The notes beneath the pieces were generated by a model. It had not been told where the DNA came from. It saw nothing but the letters and a program-made list of their open reading frames with translations, and searched no databases. Source: Areca catechu (taxonomy: Eukaryota; Streptophyta; Magnoliopsida; Arecales; Arecaceae). Taken from it: 64,000 bases of DNA. Below are positions 34,313 to 46,046 of this stretch, in pieces. Each line of letters opens with the position of its first letter. Within the stretch, counting starts at the first letter, position 1. The DNA is taken from the NCBI GenBank assembly GCA_021397845.1, contig CM038044.1, positions 83,027,942-83,091,941 of the forward strand, in the 5' to 3' direction. The position numbers and the translations under genes are program-made.

Positions 34313-35497
34313 ATTACAATGGTCTTGAAAGTAACTAAGTGATCCACAGAGGGTTTAGAAGCCTCTGTCTTATTCTGGTACCTTTGGTGTCCGCAACACT
34401 TCATCCTTTTGGGTGACAAGAAGTAAGATGTGGCGCTCCTTTGGATTTGACGTGTGTGACAAAATCAGTCTCAAATGAGAAGTGGGGCGGTATTCTCCTT
34501 TCTTGGTGTTAGTTTCTTTGGACTCTATCTTATTCTGGTACCTCTGGTGTCCTCACGACTCCATCCTTTTGGGCGACAAGAAGTAAGATGTGGCGCTCCT
34601 TTGGATTTGAAGTGTGTGACAAAATCAGTCTCAAATGAGAAGTGGGGTGGTATTCTCCTTTCTTGGTGTTAGTTTCTTAGGACTCTTCTTGCTTTTCAAA
34701 TTTGAAAGGTAGATAAGATAGAGGACAGAGGAGAACTTTATCTCTTGTTGGATTGGATGAAGACTTCTTTGAAACTTTTCTTGATAGGCGTCCCTTTGAG
34801 ATACAATTCCTTTATGATGGGCGATGAGAAATGAGAAGAGATGTGGCACCCTCTTTCTTGGCCGACTCCTCTTAGATTAGCATCAAAATAACTCCTTGTG
34901 ACCGACCAAACATAAGTGACGTGGCATGTGATGATGTCCAAGATGATGTGGCAAGTGATGTAGCTTGTGGCATGTGACATTGGCTTGGTGATGTGGCATG
35001 GGCATCAAAAATTTGATGAGGTTGTGGATGTGATGGTGTGGCGCCAAGAGGTAGTTGGCATGTGGCACCAAGGCATGACTTGACTTGAGTTGGCACATGG
35101 TGTCACATGGGATCTTAGTTTGGGTCCCCTTTTATATTACAGGATTCAATTAAAATTACTAATCACATGACTCAACCAACTAAATAACTAAAAAACTCAA
35201 TTGAAACTAATTTAAAACCCAACTTGATCAATTGGAACCCAATTTGATCAAAAGGCATAATCTCAAAACAAAAAGGTTCAATCTAGTAAATAGGATTTGG
35301 GACTAAACCCATCTAGGCCAAAATAATAAAATTTTAAAAAATAACTAAGCCCCATATTGAAATTAGGATTTTAAAAATTGGGGCTTAGTGTTTATTTACA
35401 AGTGATTTGGGGCTTGGGCTTTGGGCTTCATTCACAAGTAATCCATAGGGTTATGGAATTGACCTGTCATTTTTTTTTGGCCCTGGTGTCCGCACCA
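34313..35497 (-). repeat. Chromovirus LTR fragment J
   Basis: Ends TGGTGTCCGCACCA, the outer terminus of a minus chromovirus LTR, directly before copia I resumes (flank cactc). It is interrupted by H at its left. A TATAAAAGG box in element sense is at 35128-35136. A 160-bp segment is duplicated in tandem (34371-34690), and each copy contains a degenerate version of the LTR terminus (TGGTGTCC). Whether J is a 5' or a solo LTR cannot be seen. Confidence 0.7.
34371..34690. repeat. 160-bp tandem duplication in J
   Basis: Two copies start at TATTCTGGTACC (34371 and 34531), about 93% alike by eye, both running to TTGGTGTTAGTTTCTT. Confidence 0.8.
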
Positions 35498-36342
35498 CAC
35501 TCCTAGCTCACCTAGGAAGTTCCATAACACATAGCCTCTTTTGCATTATCTGATGCTGTAATGTACTCTACTTCATATACTAGTCTGTCACTGTATGCTG
35601 CTTGAAACTTTTCTAGTAGATAGCTCCTCCATTCAGGATAAACACAAATCCAGATACACTCTTGCTATCATCTCTATCTGACTAAAAACCGAAATCAATA
35701 TACCCTACAAGTTTTAAGTTAGGTTCTTCATGAATTAGCCATTGGTCTTTAGAATTTTGCAAATACTTAAGGATAGATCTTTACTACCTTCCAATGTGCT
35801 TCACCTGGGTTAGACTGGTATCTACTCACTATCCCCAGTGAGTATGCCATGTCTAGTATAGTACATGTCACTATCGAGCATATGGAATCCTATTAATATA
35901 CTCTCTCTCCTTAGGAGTTGTCGCACAATCCTTCTTGGAAAGAGTAATTCCATGGCCTATCGAAAGATAGCCTTTCTTGGAATTTTCCATGCTGAACCAT
36001 TTCAGCACAGTATCTATGTACGTAGATTAAGACAATCCCAAAAGCTTCCTAGATCTATCTCTATAAATCTTCATACCAAGTATGTAGGAAGCTTCACCCA
36101 AGTCTTTCATAGGAAATTGAGATGATAACCAGATCTTTATTTTCTATAATGCAGGAATATCATTCTCGATTAAGAGAATGTCATCCACATACAGAATAAG
36201 AAATACAACTACAGAACAATCAACCCATTTATATATGCAGGGTTCTTCACCATTTCTAATGAAGCCATACGTCTTGATACATTTATCAAAATGCATGTTC
36301 CAACTCCGAGATGCCTACTTTAGTCCATAAATGGACCTTTAC
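35498..36342 (-). pseudogene. Copia I fragment: RT end and RNase H
   Basis: Minus-strand decayed copia. It reads from SIYGLK and ASRSWN through the YVDD-equivalent region (about 36180) to RNase H with EYITAS near 35560. It has many stops and frameshifts. It is bounded left by J and right by A. Confidence 0.85.
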
Positions 36343-37793
36343 TGGTGGGGACACCAAAGGCACCAGAATAAGATAGAGGCTTTTCAACCCTCTATGAATT
36401 GATCAATAATTTATGAGTTCATCTGTAATAAGGGCTTAGCCTATTTGAGTCCATTTTAGTTGTTATTTGAGTATTTTGAGTTTCAGTTCTGTACTAGTCA
36501 GCTCATGTTGAGCTAGTTCAGTCCAGTGTTAGTCAGCTCATGTCGAGCTAATTTTATTTTTTTTGAGTCCTATTCAACCATATTGAAGACTCAAGACCAC
36601 ATCATACAAGTGAAGACCAAGTCCAACCAGATTGAAGACATGGAAGTATAGCCCAAGTCCAACCCAGCTTGAAGATTTGAAGACCCCAGGAGGAAAATTC
36701 AGAAAACCCTGATTCCTTGCATATGCCCTCCAGATGCCCAGATTCCCTTCCAGATGCCAAAATATATTCATATACCAAGGCATCCATGAGTTTAGAGGTC
36801 CATCTGCATCCTAGCCCAAAGAAATCAAGCCCAGGCACCAAGCCCAAGCCCCTAAGATGCAAGATACCAGGGAATATTCCTGCTACCTGGCTACCAGGCC
36901 ACCCCAGCTTCCAAAGGCCCAAACCCATGCGCCCGAGCCCCTTTGGGCCGGCCTCTTGCTGCTCATAAAAACCCAACACGCCCCCCTAGGCATCCTTGGA
37001 GTGTTGGCCAAGTCAAAAAATTTTAGGGATTTTTCTACCTAATGTTTTCTTATTTTCTAGCTAGGGTTTGAGAGGGAAAATGATTCTTATGTAAAGACTT
37101 ATGTGCCCTTACTTGGAGCCCAAGGTTAAGGGTCTATTTAAAGGACCCTAGCCTCTTGTATGAAGGGAGACTTTTGATATGAATTAAAACCTTGAGTTCT
37201 TCTATTGAGTTCTGTGATACCCTGCTGTGTGCATAAAGGGTTTTGTGAGAGTTATTCTTCTCGGTGTTTGCAATCATCTTCTTGCTGCCAACAAACCCTC
37301 CAGATCCCTGGACGCCCACTCCAAAAGAAGCCTTCCCTTGCTATTTTTCCTTTGTTTTCTTATTTCTTTATGAATTTTCTAACCCCTGACAGGTCGTTTG
37401 CAGGTCCCTGAGTTCCTACGAATCCAACGACTCCAGCCAAGCCTCAATCGGACCACCGAGCAGAAAGTCGGGTATCCGCGGGTCATTGGCTCGATTTTCC
37501 AGGCCGCATCCATCGAGGAATGAGAGACCCCTTCACTGCAATATTCACAGATGTTGTTAGGTACACCCCTCTACCTCCAATAGTTTTATTGTAGGAGAAC
37601 TTGCCCTAACCGAGGCTTCTCAGCCCCGGCGGTCCTTCTTTGCTACTTTTCTAGGTCCTAATCTGTATGCTGATATTCAAAAATTCATACAAAACTCCCT
37701 ATAAATAATTTTGATCTTAAATTTGGGAATTAACCACCTAACTCAACATTTAAAACATACAAAAAGAATTGCATGCATATTAGTCCCCCATCA
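36343..37793 (+). repeat. 5' LTR of A, 1451 bp
   Basis: TGGTGGGGACACCA to CCCCCATCA. Contains two palindromes, AGCTCATGTTGAGCT (36500-36514) and AGCTCATGTCGAGCT (36535-36549), and a TATA-like TCTATTTAAAG at about 37132. Confidence 0.92.
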
Positions 37794-37795
37794 TT

Positions 37796-37807
37796 TGGTA
37801 TCAGAGC
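37796..37807 (+). other. Primer-binding site of A (tRNA-iMet)
   Basis: TGGTATCAGAGC two bases after the LTR end. Confidence 0.92.
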
Positions 37808-38715
37808 TTAGATTAGGGCTTATTTTCTACAATTTTTCAGTCCGTATATGCTTTGTTCTTTTAAATATTTTTTCAAGATAGAAACTCCAAAATTATGAAA
37901 TTTATTTTGTTGGATTTACTATAATTATCAGTAATTTTAGGAATTTTCTCAGATTTTATTATGGCTTGTGAATTTTTTTCAAGTCGAAATACAGCCTATA
38001 AATATTTGGCTCTATTTTTTTTCAGCAAGACAAATTTGGAAGTTTTAGGGTTTTTTAGTATTTTTTGCATATCTTTTAATTTTAGTATATTTCTTGCATA
38101 TTAGGCCATAATTTGCTAGTTTTCTTCTATTTAAAAAAATACCAAAAAAAAATTACATATTCTCCAAAAATATCAAAAAAACATCTAAACCCTAATTTGC
38201 ATCCTCATCTGCCTGCCATCATTGCATATTTACTTTTAAGGGCACTCTTGCTATATCAGATAAGGGGAGGAGTTGATAACCTCTCCTTAGCCCAAAACCA
38301 CATCCCTTGCATTTGGTCCCAAGCCTTAACATAAAAATTAACTAGACTTAATTTTCCCTAGTGTGCTAGGGACACCAACTGGTCGGGTCCGGGCTAGTGT
38401 TAGATCACTATGTCAAATTAACCTGTGTGTGCCTTGTGCTCAGTGTCTAGAACGGTGGTTTAGGGATTCAATCACGAAGGGCTTGTGTGCTGGTCCGCCT
38501 ACCTGGCCAATCTCTGATTGGTGTCTAGGATTGGCAATCAGGGACCTAACACTCCCCTTACACCTGCCTGGCTGAGTACAGGGTTACTATAGGCTAGTTT
38601 GCCACCCTGATTGAGCATCTAGTTTGGACTCTAGGTCTAGACAGCTATAGTCGGTCTGATCGAGTCTTGCATGAGTACTAGATCAGGAGTTTCATATCAC
38701 CCACCTTCTTCACAA
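37808..38715 (+). other. Leader of A with palindrome module
   Basis: AT-rich and non-coding. Module at 38425-38585 has CCAATCTCTGATTGG at 38507-38521, preceded by TACCTGG and followed by TGTCTAGG, in the same order as B. Confidence 0.75.
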
Positions 38716-40593
38716 ATGTCTGAACCCATGGAAAATTTACAAGCCTAAATAAAAGCCCTAGTTGATCAAATGGCCCAGATGGCTACCTAGATAACTACCT
38801 AGATGACTACCCAGATGACCCAGTTAACTCAGTCTCGTATTCAAACCAATGATAGAATTGACCATCTTGCCAATAGGTTTGATCAGTTAAAAGTCCAGGT
38901 AGGGACCCCAAGAAAAACCCATGGGTCACAGTTTGAGCCAGATCCTGATTCCCCTCAACCTAGGAGGACCCCAAACCCTGATCTATACCATGAGGTCGAA
39001 CCTAAAAGAGCCCCTTATCCTGACCCGTACTATAATCCTCAACCTAGGAGGACCCCAAACCCTGATCCATACCTTGAGGCTGAACCTAGGAGAGCCCATC
39101 GTCATGACCCAATCCCTAAGGTTAGTCCTAGAAGACCCAATCAGGATTTTATAGACCAGGAAGATAGATCCTATTTACCCTCTCCCTACAAGCCTAGTAT
39201 ACCCACAACCTATAGATCTTATGACTCCAAATCCTATGAACCTAGAACCTATGAATCCATAACCTATGAACCTAGATCCTATAACTCTAGATCCCATGAT
39301 CATAGATCCTATGCACCCACACCCTATGAGCCTAGTAGACCCAACACCCAATATTCTGACCCATATAGGGAGTCCAACCCTAGGAGAACCCAATATTCTG
39401 ACCCATATAAGGAGTCCAACCCTAGGAGAACCCAGTATTCTGACCCATATAGGAAGTCCAACTCTAGGAGGACCCAATATCCTGACCCATATAGAGAGCC
39501 CAACCTTAGGAGGACCCCATACCATGATCCATCCTTAGAACCTGACCATAGAGCTGACCCAAAATCCTATGACCCCAGATCTTATAATCCCATGACCCAT
39601 AGATCTGCACCCTTGTCCTATGAGCCCAGAGAACCCATAACCCCTAAGTATCAATCTAGTACTAGTCATGCTTCCCCTAGTCAACTTGAACCCCATTAGA
39701 TTAGTACCCCTAAATATGAGCCCAGTAGTGAGCCACTACCCTTTAGGCAACCTGAACCTACTAGGATTAGTGTCCATAATCAGAAACCAGGACCTAGCCA
39801 ATTTTTCCCTAGCCGACCGTCTCCAACCATTCCTGAGATTGACAAGGCTTACATTAACGCGAAAGTGTATGAAGCTGATGCGAGCCTAGTGGATGAGTAT
39901 GAAGGAGAAGAGGAGACACCTTTAGTAGACCTAGAATTAGCTGGCCCAATAGATACCCAGGTAGAAACCAACCCAAAGCTTGTTGACCTTGACCACATCC
40001 AACCTAAAGCTATAATGGAAGAACAAATAGAGGAAGAGAACCTAGGTACTGCTGCTAGAGCCATACCTGAGGAAACCATAGAGGAGAGCCAAATTATAGA
40101 GTCTAGTCCAAAAATACAAGAACCAGAAGAATTTATTAAGGACCTGATCTCTTTGAATCAATACCTTCAAGATGAGTCCCCTCCTATAGTTCCCATTAAG
40201 GACCTCTTCCCCGAAATTGGTGACCCATCCTTCCATTATGCAAACCCTGTAGATATAGCTCAACCTGGTAAGGTTAACCTCATTAGTATAGGATTAGTTC
40301 CTGACACCCCGTCTTTTATCCTACTTTATCCAACTAACCATGAACCTTTTTCTCTACCTTACCAAACTAATTCTGAACCCACTTCCTATTTTCTGCCCTT
40401 TCCTGACACCTCCAGCATTTCTAGGATTATTAGATTGCATTTAATTGAGATTAGCATACTGCATGCATTCATCATGCATGTTAGGTTTGCATCTTACTTC
40501 TGGCACACTCTTTGGAATTTGCTAGGAGTTCACTGTAAATTTTCATGTGCATGTCAAGCTAGGATCAAACCTAGGGAACCTATAATCTGTTAG
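38716..40593 (+). pseudogene. Gag-derived protein of A, RT-less, with stops
   Basis: A single frame of about 626 codons with stops near 38746, 38791, 38803 and 39699, so probably inactive now. The N-terminal coil (QMTQLTQSRIQTNDRID) resembles the start of G Gag. The middle is a low-complexity arginine/proline/tyrosine region with tandem motifs (RRTPNPDPY; RRTQYSDPYRESNP five times at 39350-39530). An acidic segment VDEYEGEEE follows, matching the post-knuckle region of G. The end has SYFLPFP, then a short integrase-derived piece ASYFWHTLWNLLG, and KFSCACQARIKPREPIIC before the stop. Element D encodes the same end, so this is a family trait and not random decay. Capsid, knuckle, protease and RT are absent. 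Confidence 0.8.
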
Positions 40594-41260
40594 GTTTAGA
40601 TCCAAAGAGTTCAATAAGATTTCCTTCTATAGGAATGCATAGTCAAGTCTGTTAGGTGTTAGTATGAGTCCTTTGAATCATTTGTTAGGAGTCTGCATGT
40701 GCCCAGCATGTTCACCACCTACACTAATTTTAAACAAACTGTCTAATTCCCGAAGATGGATCAAAGAATTTGATGTAGTGGATTCTATCTTGGTTAGGCT
40801 TAGGCCTAAAAGAAGCTTCATGCTCGCAGAGCCGGACCTTTTAAAGTGATAGAGAAGGTTGGATCAAATGCCTAGGTGTTAGACATGCCTTCGGATTTGG
40901 GCATTAGTTCTACCTTCAAAATTATAGACCTGGTTGAGTACAGGGAACCGGCAGCGATACCTAGTGAGGCCTTTGAACCTATTCCTTTTCATTGTGAGTG
41001 ACCCTAACCCAGAGTGTCCACTAATAAATTTGGCCTGAGAGAGGAGAACAGATCGAGCGTATCCTGGACGATCAAGCCATTATGACCTGGGACCGCAGTT
41101 ATCAATGCTTCCTGGTCCGATGGCAAGGCCGGCCAGAGTCAGACGATTCATGGATTTCTTGAGAGGACTTGTAGCACCTTAACCTAGACCTCCTCGAGAG
41201 ATATGTGAGCCAGCTTGATCTTCACTCGACAGGGTAGAGTTCCTCCCACCACGGGAGAAT
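40594..41260 (+). pseudogene. Integrase tail and chromodomain remnant of A
   Basis: Broken frames matching the integrase C-terminus (VVDSILVRLRPKR, ISSTFKI, LVEYREP) and chromodomain (ILDDQAIMT, FLVRWQGRPESDDSW, about 41060-41160) of B and G. The chromodomain is followed by the usual serine-rich end and a GGGAGAAT polypurine tract at the LTR edge. Confidence 0.82.
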
Positions 41261-42711
41261 TGGTGGGGACACCAAAGGCACCATAATAAGATAGAGGCTT
41301 TTCAACCCTCTATGAATTGATCAATCATTTATGAGTCCATCTGTAATAAGGGCTTAGCCTATCTGAGTCCATTTTAGTTGTTATTTGAGTATTTTGAGTT
41401 TCAGTTCTGTACTAGTCAGCTCATGTTGAGCTAGTTCAGTCCAGTGTTAGTCAGCTCATGTCGAGCTAATTTTATTTTTTTTGAGTCCTATTCAACCATA
41501 TTGAAGACCTAAGACCACATCATACAAGTGAAGACCAAGTCCAACCAGATTGAAGACATGGAAGTATAGCCCAAGTCCAACCCAGCTTGAAGATTTGAAG
41601 ACCCCAGGAGAAAAATTCAGAAAACCCTAATTCCTTACAAATGCCCTCCAGATGTCCAGATTCCCTTCCAGATGCCAAAATATATTCATATACCATGGCA
41701 TCCATGATTTTAGAGGTCCATCTATATCCTAGCCCAAAGAAATCAAGCCCAGGCGCCAAGCCCAAGCCCCTAAGAAGCAAGATACCAGGAAATATTCCTG
41801 CTACCTGGCTACCAGGCCACCCCAGCTTCTAGAGGCCCAAACCCATGCGCCCGAGCCCCTTTGGGCCAGCCTCTTGCTGCTCCTAGAAGCCCAACATGCC
41901 CCCCTAGGCATCCTTGGAGTGTTGGCCAAGTCAAGAGAATTTTTAGGTATTTTTCTACCTAATGTTTCCTTATTTTCTAACTAGGGTTAGAGGGAAAAGG
42001 ATTCTTATGTAAAGACTTATGTGCCCTTACTTGGAGCACAAGGTTAAGGGTCTATTTAAAGGACCCTAGCCTCTTGTATGAAGGGAGACTTTTGATATGA
42101 ATTAAAACCTTGAGTTCTTCTATTGAGTTGTGTGATACCTTGCTGTGTGCATAAAGGGGTTTGTGAGAGTTCTTCTTCCCGGTGTTTGCAATCATCTTCT
42201 TGCTGCCAACAAACCCTTCAGATCCCTGGACGCCCACTCCAAAAGAAGCCTTCCCTTGCTGTTTTTCCTTTGTTTTCTTGTTACTTTGTGAATTTTCTAA
42301 CCCCTGACAGGTCGTTTGCAGGTCCCTAAGTTCCTACGAATGCAACGACTCCAGCCAAGCCTCAATCGGACCACCGAGCAGAAAGCCGGGAATCCGCGGG
42401 TCATTGGCTCGGTTTTCCAGGCTGCGTCCGTCGAGAAATGAGAGACCCCTTCGCTGCGATCTTCACAGATGTTGTTAGGTACACCCCTCAACCTCCAATA
42501 TTTTTATTGTAGGAGAACTTGCCCTAATCGAGGCTTCTCAGTCCCGGCGGTCCTTCTTTGCTACTTTTCTAGGTCCTAATCTGCATGCTGATATTCAAAA
42601 ATTCATACAAAATTCCTTACAAATAATTTTGATCTGAAATTTGGGAATTAATCACCTAACTCAACATGTAAAACATACAAAAAGAATTGCATGCATATTA
42701 GTCCCCCATCA
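41261..42711 (+). repeat. 3' LTR of A, 1451 bp
   Basis: Same length and bounds as the 5' copy, with dispersed substitutions. Copia I resumes at 42712. Confidence 0.92.
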
Positions 42712-43532
42712 TTTATAGCTTGCACATCTTAAACTCATCTATGGAAGTGAACCCTTCAGGTTGCAGCATATACACCTCCTCTTCCAGCTCACCATTTAGG
42801 AAAGCTGTTTGGACTCCATGTTCCAGATTTCATAGTCTAGGTATGCTGCCAGAGCAAGCATAATTTGAAACTTGAGCATTATCATAAGGGAAAACATCTG
42901 GTCATAGTCTATATCATAATGTTGATGATATCCTTTGACAACCTGATGGGCTTTATAGGTCTCCACCTGTCCGTCTGTGCCCCTCTTCCTCTTGAAGATC
43001 CAATTGCACCCAATGGATTTTATCCCTTCGGGTGGATCAACCAATGTCCACACATTGTTGATTTCCACGGACTCCATTTCGGATTTCATGGTCTCAAGCC
43101 ATTTCTTAGAGTGAAACTTTGCATTGCATCCATATAGGTGATCGGATCCTCGTTGTTCTCATCGAGTTCAACAGGATCACCATCCTGGACCAGAAAACCA
43201 TAGTATCTATCTAGCTGACATGGTACTCTACCGGATCTCCTTAATGGTTGCATAATAGGCTTAGATCTTATCAAATTTGGTTTTATAGTAGTCCTAGAAT
43301 GTATTATTTTATCTACCATTTGAACTTTTTGAAGTTCAACCTCAGCAGCTCGAGTGCTTTCACTAAGGTACTCCCTATCCAAAAAGGTAGTCATAAGACT
43401 GACGAACACTCTGTGTTCCTTAGGCAGATAGAAGAAATACTCTTTAGACTCCTTTGGATTCCCGACAAAGAGGCACCTGTCAGACCTAGGTCCAAGTTTA
43501 TTCGTCTGCTAATGTTTGACATAAGCCGGACA
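42712..43532 (-). pseudogene. Copia I fragment: integrase end to RT start
   Basis: Minus-strand remnant with RRSGRVPCQLDRYYGF (about 43200), the RT start MKSEMESVEINNVWTLVDPPEGIKSIGCNW (43089 down) and YMLQPEGF near 42770. Frameshifts and stops are present. It lies between insertions A and B and joins the pieces on each side in domain order. Confidence 0.87.
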
Positions 43533-45145
43533 TGGTGCGGGCACCAGACTCAGAAGAAGACTTCAGAGCTCCATCTGGATCTCTGATTAACCTTGCCCGA
43601 AGAATTAGGGTTTTTGGTTTGTAATAAGAGTTGACTAGATCAACTCAATTTTAGCTTGAGTCTATATTACCTACATTTTATTTTGTTGAGTCATGTTGAC
43701 TCAGTAGTGGACTAGGGCTTCAACCTGGGGTGTTACATTTTCTCCCAAGGCCAAGCAAGTGGACGCCACACTCCCAGCCACACTCCCAGCCATACGCCTG
43801 AGTCCAGGGGGCACCATATCTACATCCAGCAACCTTTGGTCCCCATACCACAGATAGCAGCTCCCTTCTCTCATGCGCCAATTGAGGAGAAATCCACCAG
43901 GAGTCCACAAATCAAGGGGGCGGCCCAAGACTTTCCCAAAAGAACCAAACTATGAAAGGGAAGAAATTCTCTTGGAGAGAACTTCAAGGAGGCGCCCACT
44001 ACCTGCCAAAAATATCTAAAACAAAGATGGGAAGGACCTTGACTTAGGGAGGAAGAAAAGGAGGAGTCCAAAAGAGTTGAGCCATGGAAGTAAAGAAATT
44101 CTCTCTTGAAGACCCAAGCATGGAGGTGCCATCTACCTTCCTTTTATAACCCAAATCAATTTTTTTTGGTACCTTGGCCGACCATATGTGTATGGATTAT
44201 CCTGATTTGTAGATCCCCTTCTTTAGTCCCACATGGGAAGATGTAAAACCCTACTCTCTTGTAAAGCCCTATAAATTAAACCCCTCTTGTAAGTTAAAAT
44301 CAATCAGATGAATGAAACCAAATTTTTTTGTGAGCAAACTTTGTGTTTTCTCTCTTCCGCACTTGTATCCAGGTGTTGAGCTCCGTGAGGGAGTAAATCC
44401 GGGTTTCCCAGGAACCTTGAGGAGGTGTGAGATCTCCAAAACCCAAACCCTAGGTTAGCCACTCCACTCCCAAACCCTAGCCGCCCATCATTCTTTTCCT
44501 TCCACCAAGCCCTAGCCTATCCCACTTCTCACGGCCACCCTCTTCAAGTCAAGGCCGACCACCAGCATCCGGGTCTAGTCCGGGTACTTCAGATCTACAG
44601 CAATTCTAAGAGGAAGTCAGATCAGCCTCCAGGAGAATCCTGTTTTCAGTAACTTCAGCTTTCAAGTTCTTCAATCTGGTAAATCTTTTCTTGAGTATCT
44701 GAATTCCATCACTTGTTCCTCTTCTTTCCCAGATCTTGAGTCCAGGAGAAGCCGACTCAGCCACAGGACCAGTATTGGAGGATCCATTGCGAAGGTACCC
44801 GAATCCGAGGATCCAACAATCTGCTCGAGAGAGTTCTTCCACCAAACTTTGTGAAGATCACTGTCTGGTTGGTAAACCATCTCTCCTCTCTATTTCTGTC
44901 ATGTTGAAAGTTCAGAGCGAAACCCTAGGTCTGGGAGTTTCTCAACCCCCAGCGATCCGTTACTTCTGAACTACTCTGATAATTTAGTTTCTTCTAAATT
45001 TTGCTTTCAATCCTTACCTAGTTTCCTTCAACTTAGTTTTGCTTTACTTTGAGTCAAAGCCAATTTCTGAAATATAAAAAAAGAAAAAAGAAATTAATCT
45101 TAAATTTACTTCCGCATACGCTTCTTTGTTCTTTGTTCTGCATCA
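43533..45145 (+). repeat. 5' LTR of B, 1613 bp
   Basis: TGGTGCGGGCACCA to TTCTGCATCA. A clear TATA box CTATAAATTAAA begins at about 44269, so R/U5 is about 850 bp. Same family as C and N LTRs. Confidence 0.93.
44269..44278 (+). promoter_or_regulatory. TATA box of B 5' LTR
   Basis: CTATAAATTA, also present in the 3' LTR near 51515. Correct orientation and depth in the LTR. Confidence 0.65.
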
Positions 45146-45149
45146 TTTT

Positions 45150-45161
45150 TGGTATCAGAGC
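45150..45161 (+). other. Primer-binding site of B (tRNA-iMet)
   Basis: TGGTATCAGAGC four bases after the LTR end. Confidence 0.93.
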
Positions 45162-46046
45162 CTTGTCTAGGGTTTCTGTTTTGATTGCTTGTTTGAGTCT
45201 CTCTCATTTTACTTTGTCTGTTCGAAGTAGACTCCCCAGGATGTCCGGTCCTAGGAACGAAGCGAGGTGCAAACCTCCTCTTCCCATTCCACGGGGTGTT
45301 CCTAGGGCGTGTAGGGGATCCATTGGGTTATAACTTCGTAGCAGGAATTGTAAACGGGGAAGTGCTCTGTTTTTAGTCTGTAATTATCCTGTTTCAGGAA
45401 TTATTTCTCAGTGCAATTAAATCCAAATTTGGTGATTTTTGTTTTGCTGAAACCAATATAATTGAAACTATTTTGCATAATTTTTTTGTGATTTATTGGT
45501 TTCCGTAGGATTTCTGAGAATTAAATTACTGCAACTCTATTTTTGTGTTCTGCAATCCAATTATTTTTGAGTGTTCATCTCTTAATTCATCTTAAGGGCA
45601 TTTGAGCATCTAAGATAAGGGAAGGAGTTAATAACCTCTCCTTAGCCCAAAACCACCACCCACTCATTCGAACCTAAGCCTTTAATCTAAAAATTGATTA
45701 GACCTAATTTGCCCTAGTGGGCTAGGGACATCAACAAGTCGGGTCAAGGCTAGTGTTGAGTCAGTTTGTCTAGTTACTCTGTGTGTGCTTTGTATTCAGT
45801 GTCTAGAACGGTGGTTCAGGGACTATGTCCTGAAGGGCTTGTGTGCTGGTCCGTCTACCTGGCCAATCACTGATTGGTGTCTAGGATTGGCAATTAGGGA
45901 CCTAACACTCCCCTTACACCTGCCTGGCTGAGTCCTGAGTTACTACAGGCTAGCTTGCCACTCTGATTGGGCATCTAGTTTGGGCTCTAGGTCTAGGTAG
46001 CCCGTAGTCATTCAGTTGAGTCTCATTTTGTGTGCTTGATTGCATC
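45162..46046 (+). other. Leader of B with two structured regions
   Basis: A 9-bp inverted repeat CCTAGGAAC (45250-45258) / GTTCCTAGG (45298-45306) encloses GAGGT-GCAA-ACCTC, a hairpin with a GNRA-type tetraloop. The palindrome module at 45798-45935 has CCAATCACTGATTGG at 45863-45877. Nothing is coding. Confidence 0.78.

Larger units (their letters stand above)
36343..42711 (+). mobile_element. Non-autonomous chromovirus derivative A
   Basis: 6369 bp on the plus strand with two 1451-bp LTRs, a tRNA-iMet primer site and imperfect target duplication tttac (36338-36342) / tttat (42712-42716). The internal region is only 3.5 kb. It encodes a Gag-like repeat protein, an acidic linker and remnants of the integrase tail and chromodomain, with no protease, RT or RNase H. 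LTR copies differ at about 3% by eye, so it is older than G and K. It splits the RT of copia I between the CKL and SIYGLK motifs. Confidence 0.9.
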
